From an uncultured Methylococcaceae bacterium (GTDB lineage Bacteria; Pseudomonadota; Gammaproteobacteria; Methylococcales; Methylococcaceae), in the NCBI GenBank assembly GCA_903857165.1, contig CAIODU010000099.1, forward strand, positions 1-50,605: 50,605 bases of DNA, written 5' to 3'. Both the position numbers and the translations under genes were made by a program. Positions 31,782 to 40,597 of the stretch are shown here, piece after piece. Numbering within the stretch: position 1 is the first letter of the stretch; every line of letters starts with the position of its first letter. The notes beneath the pieces are model-generated. The model did not search any database and was not told the origin of the DNA. It worked only from the letters and a program-made list of their open reading frames with translations.

Positions 31782-34700
31782 GTGAGCATTACTCCCATAG
31801 ATAATCCGCTGCCTGGCGAGCGGGTGATTGCCCTTTCGCCGGAAACCTCCGAACAGGCAACAGTGACGAGCCTGCGCAGGCCCAATCTATTCACCGGTCG
31901 AACCCTGACCGCCCCCACGCTGTCGGGACGCCAGCGCTGGGAGTCCAGCCATTTGGAATTGCGTGGACAGGCGTTCACGCCCGGCGTTTCCCGTGGCTTG
32001 GAGGTCGGCCACTCCCTCTTGCCGCCGATCCTTGACGGGGGAGGCCCTAGGGTTCGCATCGTTGTCAATGCGGGCAGCGGCTTGGCCGCCAACGGCGAGG
32101 ACTTGGTGTTGGTGCGGCAAGCGGAAATGGACTTGCTTGACGTTCCTGTCATAGTGCCAGAAAGTTTGCAAAGCGAATTCAAAGACGGGGAGAACTTGCG
32201 TAGTGCCATCAGGGTGAGACTCCCTCCGGTGGGAATCTTGCTGTTGCAGCCCGTCATGGTGAATGTCGCCGACTTCGACCCTAACGATCCCTGCGATCTT
32301 TGTCCTTGCGGTGGGGTTGGCCAAAGTGCCTTTGATCCTGTCAGCTATGAAGATTGGCGACTCTCTGATGCTGTGCGTGTGGTTTGGTTTCCGTGGCCGG
32401 AGGGTGATGCGTGGCAACCTCTGCCGGATCCGTGCCCGAGGCAGCGAAATTCGTTGGCCTACAAGATTTTTCGGATGGAAAACGAGCTAAAGGGGGGGCA
32501 GTTGTTGCCGTGGGAGCCGTTTGGCGTACCGATCGCCTTGGTGGCAGTGGATGAAAATTTCATCCCCCGATTCATAGACCGCTCTGCGGTGGCGCGTCGG
32601 GGCGGGCATCCGCGTGATAGCCGCCTGCAAGGTTTTTTGGAAAACCCGTCGCGGTTGGGGAAGAATCCCCGTTTGCCTGCTTTGTGGCAGGCACGGATCG
32701 AACAACTTGCCGAGCAGGTGGGGCAAATTTCCAGCGCATCGCCATCGTCGGAAGCATTCGCGCAGTCACTCGGCGATGCTTTCGCCTGGCTGCCGCCGGC
32801 TGGGTTATTGCCCCCCAATGTGCTTGATCTTTCGAACCTTTTGAAGCCTTCCAGCGCATTCTTCCCGTCTAATTTCTATTTGGATGTGGCACCCGTCCCC
32901 TTGGAACAACTCGACACCGCCCTACGTGAAGTTTCTGCTTTGGTCCCCTTCGATTTTTCTTTGGGCGAACGCCTGCGTGTTTTGGTCCCCGTGCCCCAGT
33001 CATCTTATGAGCCTAGGCTGTTAAAGCGCGAGGACATTGGTCCAGAATTCCAGAGGACACTGGAAGCTTTCCAGTTCGTGCGGGCACGCCAGCTTGGTGC
33101 ACGGCAAAGTTTGCGCGTCAAAATCGCGTTATTGGATTCATTCACTTACGCCCTCCCGGTCAATGTCCCCGCCATTTCTGACGATCCGGAAGCCCTAGAG
33201 CTAGAAAGCTTGTCGCCTTGGGGTCCGCCTCCGCAAGGCGGTGGGCATCGGGCGGCACTGCGTTCGGGGTTGCACCAGCATTTTTTCGACAGTGCCACCG
33301 ATACATTGAACATTAGCCCTGGGAATGTTCTTTACGCTTGGGTTTGCCTAGACCCAGACAACCCGCCGAGGACATTGATGCTGCAATGGAACGCCCAAGG
33401 CAGTTGGGACCATCGTGCCTACTGGGGTGAAAATCTGATAGATTGGGGAGTTGATGGAACCTCATCAAGAAAGAGAATCGGCGACTTGCCCCCGAAGGGT
33501 TATTCCTTAGGCCAATGGTTTCGACTTGAGGTGCAAGCCATAGACGTGGAATTGGAAAACACCCAGGTGATCGGCATGGCATTTGCCCTTTTCGACGGTC
33601 AGGCCGGCTTTGGGCCGAGTGGCGTCATCCGTGACGACACTGTTTCGCCTTGGATCACCGATCAACTGCCAGTCGGTGCGGTCACTCGTGGGGATTACCC
33701 GTGGCAAGCCTTGTCACCTAACGATCTGTGGGCACCGTTCGAGCCGACTTTTGGCTTTACCGTCACGCCCCGCCCGCGCCTGGGCGGCCATCGCACCCAA
33801 ATTCGGGGCGGCAAACACGAATATGAATTCAGTAACGCCACTGAAACGCTGACTGTGGCCGCAGACCAGTCCTTGTATGTCTGGGTTTACCTAGACCCAT
33901 CCAATCCGCCGCGTACCCTGATGTTTCAGTGGTTCAGCGGAGGGAGTTGGGAGCATCGAGCCTTTTGGGGCATGAATTTAATTGATTTGGGCGCTTTTGA
34001 TGCGGTGACACCCAAACCGTCCCGCCGACAAATGGGGGGATTGCCTCCCACAGGTCGCTGGGTGCGCTTGGAAATCCCGGTTGCCGCAGTGGCATTGGTC
34101 GATCAACCCATATCAGGGATTAATTTCGCCCTTTTTGATGGCCGTGCCGTATTTGGGGCCACCGGCCGACTGGTGGATAACATTGAAATCCCATGGTTTG
34201 CCGATGCCATGCCCAATGGCGCATCCCAACCAGTCGATATGAAGGAGTACTTTCCTTCGCAATTTTTGAATGAAGCCGATTTGGACACTCCATTCATTTC
34301 CGCCCCCGGCACCGTGCCAGCCTATCCCTATGCCGGGACCCATGCGGCCTTTCGCAATCTTGCGGATGATAATGCCTTGGCCGAGCTTTCGGTGCGCGAA
34401 CGGGCGCAGTTGGAAGTGCGCGGGATCGAGGGCTTCATTGCTTACCTGAAATCGCGTGCCGACCGGGCCGACGATTTGGCCGACTACGGTTTCATCAAGG
34501 TTCAAACCGATATTTACCGGTTCCGCCAGCTCATGTTGGATACTGTTGACGCATCGCGTTTGGCACTCTCCCCAGTATTGGCAAACATCGCGAAATCCGA
34601 AACCGCCACCGCCACCCAAGAGAAAATCTCAGGTTTTCTTGCTAACTTGAAATTCCAATCAGCCGCTACTCGACCGCTCGTCCAATCGGTGGCTCAGCCT

Positions 34701-36773
34701 CAAGCCGTGAGTGCGCCGGTAATGGCCATGGCTGCCGCCCCCCTTGCTGCATCAACGCTTATGCTGCGTAGCATGGGCAGTTCGGTCTCCAGCAATGTGG
34801 TGAGCGGGGTGCTCGCCCAACAGCAGCCATCCACTGCGGCCGCATTCCTATCGCCGTTGGTTGTTTCACCCGTAATCGGTGTCGCCCAATCGCCCACTTT
34901 TGCCATGAGTACTGTTGCCTCCGCCAAGTTCAATTTGGCTGGTATCATTGGTTCAAGTTCCGAGATAAAGCCCGTTATAAAAAAGCCTCAGATCACTCCA
35001 TTCGACATTGTAGATGCCAGTCCCTTGGCGGGCAATCCCACCATACGCACGGTGAGTATCGCCCAACGGCTGGCTGCGCCGAAATCGACCGAAGCCAGGG
35101 ATTATGTCACCTCCACCCGTCACGAGGGGGTCTACAATTTAATCCGTCTGGCCGATGAGTTGACGGCGGAGGACGGGGGGGTCACGCCGGGCCTTTTCTT
35201 CGGCATTGATGTGCATGGCATGGAGGGTGAAGATTTTCTAGCCGGCAATGCCAATCGTCGTCGGCCATTGATGGATTTTATCCAGCGAAAGGCAAACCTG
35301 AGTGATCTGTTAAAACCGCCTCCGGTGAAGACACGCAATAATATCCCAGCGTTAACGGACGAGGCCCAGCATTTTTCCGACAGCGCGGACTTGGCCGACA
35401 ATTCCGTCGCCTTGCTGCGCCAGGTGGAAGGCCGGGTCAAACTCTATCGCAACGCCATCGCGACCTGCCAAAGGGTGTTGGACACGCTTCGCCAAGACCG
35501 GCAAGCGGCTGCGGCCCGTTTGGACAGTATCGGCGAGGCGTTGGCGCAGGCTCGGCATGATGTGGGTGTGACCCGCTCGTTGATGACCGAGGAGCAAGCG
35601 CGAATCGACGGGATCAATGCCCGCCGCGCCAAGGTGCTTGCCGAGGAAGTGAAATTTCTCGCGTATATCAGGCCGCGTGAAAACGACAATTTGCTGGCAT
35701 CCCCGTCACGAAACATTGACCCAGGGCTAATTCCCGCCGCTGTGCCGACCTGTCTGGCGCAACATGACGATGTGCCGGATGATCTGCACGATATGCTCCG
35801 CGTCGTTCGCGAAGCGCCAGCCGCCTGGTTTGGCGAGGTGCCGCGATTGTTGAACAAGTTGGATCGCACCGACTTGTTGGTTAAAACCGTTCAAAGCGCC
35901 CAGTTGCGTAGCCAAGTGTTAAATATTGTCACGTCCAAGGCCCAGGTTTTTACGGCAACTTCCATGGCTACCAAGCTGGCGGGGGCGGTGGCGAATGTCT
36001 ATGCGCGGCAGAACTTGGTGGTTAGCCAGGCAAGATCGTCGGCCATCCGTCTTGACATCAATGCACTGGCTGGGCTTAGTTGGCAGAGTGTTCTCAATCA
36101 GGCGGTTCAGGTGGTTTCTTTGGGTGACATCATCGACGGCCAGCATGGTCGTGGCATAGTGTCACGCCAAGCGGCCGAACATTTCGAACGGATCGGGCGC
36201 ATCTGTGCCTGCCTGCACGCTGAGTTTTCCGCCGTGCTGCCAAGCATAAGGCTCGACTGGGCGGAAACCCTGTCCGAATTCGACAATCCGCCGCCATTGC
36301 GCAATCTGGCCAGTTTGCCGCGTTGGGGCGAAATCGACTATATTGACCGCCGTCAAATGCAGTCGTATGCCGATTGGCTGTTTGACCAAATCCAGGCTGC
36401 GGAACCCCGCGCCGAAACTTTGATGAACGATGTGGTGCGCATGTGCCTGTTATTGGCAAGCCATGCCCCGGTGGACCGCATCATCACCGGTCGATTGGCA
36501 CGCCCGGTCACCGCCCGCCCTGGGGTGCGCATCCCGTTGACGGTTTTTGAACCAGCCAAGCTAAGAGTGGGTATGACGGCTTTGGTTTACCGGGGCGGTG
36601 AAATCGTCACCCGCGCCTTGGTGGAGGACATCGGCATGGGTGAGGTCTCCGCCCGTGTGGTGCATACCAGCGCGGCCTCGGTCGATTTGGACGACAAGGT
36701 TCGAGTGCAGTTTGCCGCCACCGCGACGGTTTCCGCCTCGACGAGAATGTCGGTTTTTGCCGTGAAACGATGA
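31782..36773 (+). CDS. Giant eCIS decoration protein, paralog 3, with duplicated jelly-roll-like domain
   Basis: A 1663-aa protein starting at the GTG at 31782 after ggagag. The N-terminal block (LFTGRTLTAPTLSGRQRWE, PGVSRGLEVG, VVNAGSGLAANGEDLV) relates it to the two preceding genes. A tandem domain pair with a 181-aa period follows (about 487-667 and 668-848). Both halves have PPRTLML/FQW, SWDHRAYWG or SWEHRAFWG, NLIDWG/LG, LPP-G and GMAFALFDG-like motifs, a jelly-roll, carbohydrate-binding-like pattern. An Ala/Ser/Val-rich segment lies at about 965-1060, a long coiled coil at about 1205-1300, and a small beta-barrel-like end with VYRGGEIVTRALVEDIG. It is probably a long receptor-binding or cage component. 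The 110-base gap before it is the largest within the eCIS. Confidence 0.62.
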   Translation: MSITPIDNPLPGERVIALSPETSEQATVTSLRRPNLFTGRTLTAPTLSGRQRWESSHLELRGQAFTPGVSRGLEVGHSLLPPILDGGGPRVRIVVNAGSGLAANGEDLVLVRQAEMDLLDVPVIVPESLQSEFKDGENLRSAIRVRLPPVGILLLQPVMVNVADFDPNDPCDLCPCGGVGQSAFDPVSYEDWRLSDAVRVVWFPWPEGDAWQPLPDPCPRQRNSLAYKIFRMENELKGGQLLPWEPFGVPIALVAVDENFIPRFIDRSAVARRGGHPRDSRLQGFLENPSRLGKNPRLPALWQARIEQLAEQVGQISSASPSSEAFAQSLGDAFAWLPPAGLLPPNVLDLSNLLKPSSAFFPSNFYLDVAPVPLEQLDTALREVSALVPFDFSLGERLRVLVPVPQSSYEPRLLKREDIGPEFQRTLEAFQFVRARQLGARQSLRVKIALLDSFTYALPVNVPAISDDPEALELESLSPWGPPPQGGGHRAALRSGLHQHFFDSATDTLNISPGNVLYAWVCLDPDNPPRTLMLQWNAQGSWDHRAYWGENLIDWGVDGTSSRKRIGDLPPKGYSLGQWFRLEVQAIDVELENTQVIGMAFALFDGQAGFGPSGVIRDDTVSPWITDQLPVGAVTRGDYPWQALSPNDLWAPFEPTFGFTVTPRPRLGGHRTQIRGGKHEYEFSNATETLTVAADQSLYVWVYLDPSNPPRTLMFQWFSGGSWEHRAFWGMNLIDLGAFDAVTPKPSRRQMGGLPPTGRWVRLEIPVAAVALVDQPISGINFALFDGRAVFGATGRLVDNIEIPWFADAMPNGASQPVDMKEYFPSQFLNEADLDTPFISAPGTVPAYPYAGTHAAFRNLADDNALAELSVRERAQLEVRGIEGFIAYLKSRADRADDLADYGFIKVQTDIYRFRQLMLDTVDASRLALSPVLANIAKSETATATQEKISGFLANLKFQSAATRPLVQSVAQPQAVSAPVMAMAAAPLAASTLMLRSMGSSVSSNVVSGVLAQQQPSTAAAFLSPLVVSPVIGVAQSPTFAMSTVASAKFNLAGIIGSSSEIKPVIKKPQITPFDIVDASPLAGNPTIRTVSIAQRLAAPKSTEARDYVTSTRHEGVYNLIRLADELTAEDGGVTPGLFFGIDVHGMEGEDFLAGNANRRRPLMDFIQRKANLSDLLKPPPVKTRNNIPALTDEAQHFSDSADLADNSVALLRQVEGRVKLYRNAIATCQRVLDTLRQDRQAAAARLDSIGEALAQARHDVGVTRSLMTEEQARIDGINARRAKVLAEEVKFLAYIRPRENDNLLASPSRNIDPGLIPAAVPTCLAQHDDVPDDLHDMLRVVREAPAAWFGEVPRLLNKLDRTDLLVKTVQSAQLRSQVLNIVTSKAQVFTATSMATKLAGAVANVYARQNLVVSQARSSAIRLDINALAGLSWQSVLNQAVQVVSLGDIIDGQHGRGIVSRQAAEHFERIGRICACLHAEFSAVLPSIRLDWAETLSEFDNPPPLRNLASLPRWGEIDYIDRRQMQSYADWLFDQIQAAEPRAETLMNDVVRMCLLLASHAPVDRIITGRLARPVTARPGVRIPLTVFEPAKLRVGMTALVYRGGEIVTRALVEDIGMGEVSARVVHTSAASVDLDDKVRVQFAATATVSASTRMSVFAVKR

Positions 36774-36777
36774 AACC

Positions 36778-38625
36778 ATGGCCACGGTGGAACGGACCGT
36801 CCGACATCTTAAGCTTAGGGCCAGGGATGAATCACTGATCCGCAGTGTCGTGTTGCGGATGGAGGATGCGTTACGCACCGCCAGCCTCCCCGATGCCGGT
36901 GCCCGCCTTTTGGTGGTGCGGAAGCTTTCCCTGGGCCGAATCCCGGAGGGGATTTCACCGCAATCGCTGGCCATCTTGCTTGAACAAAAGGTGGCAAGCC
37001 AAGGCATCAGGGCCGTGCATGGGGTTTCGCCGGGTGCGGAGGATGTCAATGCGGTGTGGTTTCGCGACACACTGGAGGCTTGCACAGCCTTGGCCTTGAG
37101 GCTTGCGTCGGGTGGTTTGGCCCAAGGATGGTTTTGGCCGCTCGCCGTCTGCGGATGGCAGCCGGCATGGGGTCGCCAAGAATCATTGCGTTGGCTGGCC
37201 TTTTCCTTGGCGGCTAGGCAGGAGGCGGCGGTTGCTTTGCCCCGTTGGGTTTTGGATTTGGTTCGTGCAGGAAGGGCGTCCAGCTTGATTGATGCCTTGC
37301 GCCTAGGGGATGGCGTGGCATTGCTTGCTTTGAGCGGATTGTCGGTCGAAACCCGCAGTCCCGAAGCCGGTAATGCAAAGGCGACTGACGACGACCGTCA
37401 CGCCTGGTTGCGCAAAATGTTAAACAAGTCGGGTTTGCAGGCACTGGCGCAAGAAGCGCCAACTCCCTCAGAAGGCCATTCTGTAAAATCATGGCATCCC
37501 GCCAGTGGATTATCAAATGTCGAACCTACGCACGAAGAGTGGCGCAACTTTGCCAAGGCATTTGGAAACGCTGACGCGGGGAATGACATGGTGCAAGCGG
37601 AGCAGGGGAGCGAAGATAACCAGGCAGGGTTTCAGGCAAACCAGCCCTATGATCCTAGTCGTATGGATGCAGGGCATCCTTTGGAAAAATCTGCCGAAAA
37701 CTTGGATGATTATCGAGGCAATCCTTATGAGCTTGAGCAAATTGCAGCCGGATTGCCTTTTTTCAATAGTGAGGAAAGTGCAATTTCAAGCCTTCCAGTA
37801 AGTGAGCGTCAGGAATCGGCCGATTCATTACATGGAAGGAGCCAGTCACCCCAATCGGCGGAGAGCGGTTTTGACTTGCAACGTGCAGGGACTTTGTCTG
37901 GGATGGAGCTGGGTGGATACCCTACCTGTGTCGGTGGCCTGCTTTTCCTATTGCCAGTGCTTGAGCGATTGGGTTTTGGCGCGTGGCTTGACACCGCTGC
38001 CGGGTGGGAAGATTGGGACATGGCAAGGTTCATGCTGCACAGGGTACTGGCTCGCTTGCGGGTTTGCCCTGACGATCCGGCTTGGCAGGTCGTGTCCGCA
38101 AACAGGCATGCCTATACGCCAAATACCTTCGAGGCACCGGAGTCATGGCTGGGCTTGTGTCAGAAACGGCCCCGTTTTGTCCTGCTGCCACAAGATGGCG
38201 GTGGGCAACTGTGGGATTCCACGGGAAGGTTATTGCTCGGTGCCTGGCAAGGTTCCCCCTCGCCGTTCATCGGCTCACTGCTGAATCAAAACAGCGTTTA
38301 CAGAGTGAGTGCCATGGGTTTCAACCAGTCACTGCCGCAGTTGGTCGCCGAGTCTTGGCTTAATGCCTGCCGTCGCTGGCTTCGTCGGCAGGCTCGCATG
38401 GGATTGGCCGATTTGATTTTGCGTCCGTCGTTGATGGCGCTGACCCCCACGCATATCGATATCAGCTTTGAATTAAACGGTTCCGATCTGCGGGTGCGCC
38501 GTGCCGGTCTGGATATTGACCCCGGATGGGTGCCGTGGTTTGGTCGGGTCGTGATGTTCCACTATGACAGCCGCCGGCGTTCAGCCCCATTCCCGCCCAC
38601 AAAGGGGATGCACGATGGCCGCTAA
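36778..38625 (+). CDS. Candidate contractile injection system tape-measure protein
   Basis: A 615-aa protein. The N-terminus (VRHLKLRARDESLIRSVVLRMEDAL...LLVVRKLSLGRI) resembles the N-terminal domain of CIS tape-measure family proteins. The late motif VGGLLFLLPVLERLGFGAWLD resembles their conserved GLVLLHPFL-type segment. A Ser/Gln/Glu-rich spacer lies between (about 230-370). It sits directly before the AAA+ ATPase gene, as afp14 precedes afp15, and overlaps it by 11 bases. If the assignment holds, its length would help set tube length. The similarity is weak, so a different accessory role is possible. Confidence 0.5.
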   Translation: MATVERTVRHLKLRARDESLIRSVVLRMEDALRTASLPDAGARLLVVRKLSLGRIPEGISPQSLAILLEQKVASQGIRAVHGVSPGAEDVNAVWFRDTLEACTALALRLASGGLAQGWFWPLAVCGWQPAWGRQESLRWLAFSLAARQEAAVALPRWVLDLVRAGRASSLIDALRLGDGVALLALSGLSVETRSPEAGNAKATDDDRHAWLRKMLNKSGLQALAQEAPTPSEGHSVKSWHPASGLSNVEPTHEEWRNFAKAFGNADAGNDMVQAEQGSEDNQAGFQANQPYDPSRMDAGHPLEKSAENLDDYRGNPYELEQIAAGLPFFNSEESAISSLPVSERQESADSLHGRSQSPQSAESGFDLQRAGTLSGMELGGYPTCVGGLLFLLPVLERLGFGAWLDTAAGWEDWDMARFMLHRVLARLRVCPDDPAWQVVSANRHAYTPNTFEAPESWLGLCQKRPRFVLLPQDGGGQLWDSTGRLLLGAWQGSPSPFIGSLLNQNSVYRVSAMGFNQSLPQLVAESWLNACRRWLRRQARMGLADLILRPSLMALTPTHIDISFELNGSDLRVRRAGLDIDPGWVPWFGRVVMFHYDSRRRSAPFPPTKGMHDGR

Positions 38626-40597
38626 TGTCAGAATAACCCCAGCCGAAGAGGCACCCATCGGAGCCTCTCTGCGCGGATACGCGCTGGCCGGACTTGCGGA
38701 ATTGGCTCAAAGGAATGCGTCAACCGCAACTCCCACCCCCGAGCAGCGCTACCTGCTCGATCATTTTGCGACCTTGGCAACTTCAGGCCAACGTTTTTTC
38801 GCCACCTTGCCTACTTACCTAGCCACACCCGGCGAGGGCGATGCCCGCCTCCTCCTTCTTGCCTCCGCATTGGGCCTTACCGTGTTTGAAATACTTGCTG
38901 TGGCGCTTGCCGGGGCAGTCGAGGATGATGCAATGGCCGGTAGGGCGGTGGCATGGTTCCAGACACCAGTGGGTGGCTCCCGACCCACGCTGGGCTTGGT
39001 AGCCTGCGCATTCGCAGATTTGCCCGGAGCAGAATCACAGCCGATACACACACTGATTAGCGGCGCGGCCATGCAAAGCGGCATGTTAGTGGTGATGAAC
39101 GAATCGGGTCCATTGCCCGAGCGGCCTTTCGGCGTGCCCATTCCGATCTGCCTCGCACTGGCTGGTCGCGATGCCGCCTTGCCCGGCACGACCATTGGGC
39201 TTGGCGAAACAATACCGGTAAATCTCCCGGCATCAGTCCTCATCGAGGCGGAGCGGCATGCGCGAGGACTCTCCGCCGGGCGGCGGCGGGGCCTCATCCT
39301 GCGTTCCGGTTCTGCTGCCGAGGGGCGCTCGGTCGCCGTGGCTGTCGCGACGGCGTTGGGTTTGCGTCCGTTGTTCATCGAGACCGACAAACTTGCAGGG
39401 CTCAGCCCATTGGCGCTGCTGCGCGGATTGCTCCCTGTATTTTGCTTTGAACTGGGCCCCAGCGAACGCCGCAAGCTACCCGAACTGCCCGGTTATGACG
39501 GACCCCGACTAGTGCTCTGTGGACTGGAAGGCGGCATTGACCAAGCCGGGGGGGCTTTGCTGTCGTGGCTGCTACCCGTGCCTACAAGAGATGAGCGACG
39601 CATCCTGTGGAGTGCATCGCTAGGGGATGACGAACTGGCTGGTCGCTTGGCCCGAGAACACCGCCACGGCAGCGGCCGCATCGCCCAGTTGTCGATGCTA
39701 GCCCATCAAAGCGCGGTACTGGATGGCAGTCCGCGTCCGGCACTGGCCCATATTGTGGAAGCGGCTTGGGCGGGCGAAGGGCTAGGCTTGGAAGCCTTGG
39801 CGCAGCCGTTGCGCGATCCAATCCCGGATGATGCGATGGTGCTCACGCCCGCATTGCGTTCGGAATTGGAAACTTTGCTGCTGCGCTGCCGCCACCGTGA
39901 TGGACTCGCCAGCGATCTGGGCAGTTCGGCGCAAGCCCGCTACCGGCCAGGTGTGAAGGCACTGTTCGTGGGGCCGTCGGGAACGGGCAAGACGCTTGCC
40001 GCCGGCTGGTTGGCAAACCGCTTGCAGATGCCGCTTTACCGGGTTGATTTGGCATCGGTCACCAGCAAGTACATTGGCGAGACCGAAAAGAACCTCGCCC
40101 AACTGCTTGCCCTCGCCGAGCGGTCTGAAGTCGTGCTGCTGTTCGACGAGGCCGATTCCATGTTTGGCAAGCGCACCGATGTCAAAGAGGCCAATGACCG
40201 CTTTGCCAACGCCCAAACTAATTATCTGCTACAGCGGATCGAATCATTTGATGGCGTGACTTTGCTGACCAGCAACAGCAAGAATCGGTTCGATTCTGCG
40301 TTCACCCGCCGCCTGGACCTGATCGTCGAATTCCCCCTGCCCGGCCCCGAGGAACGGTTCGCACTGTGGTTGTCACACTTGGGTGCGAAGCATACGCTTA
40401 CCGTGGCCCAACTGAATCAGTTGGCGGCCATGGTGGATTTGGCCGGCGGTCACATCCGCAACGCGGTGTTCACGGCGGCGGTGCTTGCCCAAGGCCGTGA
40501 CGAGCCGATTGGATTCGGCGATTTGGTGGTTGCGGTCAATGATGAATACCGCAAACTTGGGCGTCAGATGCCCGCCGGGCTACGGAGTGGTTTCTGA
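38615..40597 (+). CDS. AAA+ ATPase, Afp15-like
   Basis: A 660-aa protein; the ATG at 38615 has aagggg 7 bases upstream. The C-terminal AAA+ module has Walker A GPSGTGKT (453-460), Walker B VVLLFDEAD with Asp511-Glu512, a sensor-1 Asn in LLTSNSKNRFD, and an arginine-finger-like FTRRLDLIVEFPLP. The N-terminal half is an Ala/Leu-rich region typical of eCIS ATPases. Afp15-type ATPases are needed for particle assembly or cargo handling and are distinct from the ClpV ATPase of T6SS. The gene overlaps both neighbours, which indicates tight coupling. Confidence 0.92.
   Translation: MAANVRITPAEEAPIGASLRGYALAGLAELAQRNASTATPTPEQRYLLDHFATLATSGQRFFATLPTYLATPGEGDARLLLLASALGLTVFEILAVALAGAVEDDAMAGRAVAWFQTPVGGSRPTLGLVACAFADLPGAESQPIHTLISGAAMQSGMLVVMNESGPLPERPFGVPIPICLALAGRDAALPGTTIGLGETIPVNLPASVLIEAERHARGLSAGRRRGLILRSGSAAEGRSVAVAVATALGLRPLFIETDKLAGLSPLALLRGLLPVFCFELGPSERRKLPELPGYDGPRLVLCGLEGGIDQAGGALLSWLLPVPTRDERRILWSASLGDDELAGRLAREHRHGSGRIAQLSMLAHQSAVLDGSPRPALAHIVEAAWAGEGLGLEALAQPLRDPIPDDAMVLTPALRSELETLLLRCRHRDGLASDLGSSAQARYRPGVKALFVGPSGTGKTLAAGWLANRLQMPLYRVDLASVTSKYIGETEKNLAQLLALAERSEVVLLFDEADSMFGKRTDVKEANDRFANAQTNYLLQRIESFDGVTLLTSNSKNRFDSAFTRRLDLIVEFPLPGPEERFALWLSHLGAKHTLTVAQLNQLAAMVDLAGGHIRNAVFTAAVLAQGRDEPIGFGDLVVAVNDEYRKLGRQMPAGLRSGF

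Noticed and set aside
31688-31801. A 37-codon ORF in the gap before the 1663-aa gene
   Set aside because: The GGAGGGAG ribosome-like site is only 2 bases from the ATG, the ORF overlaps the next start, and its protein has no recognisable character.
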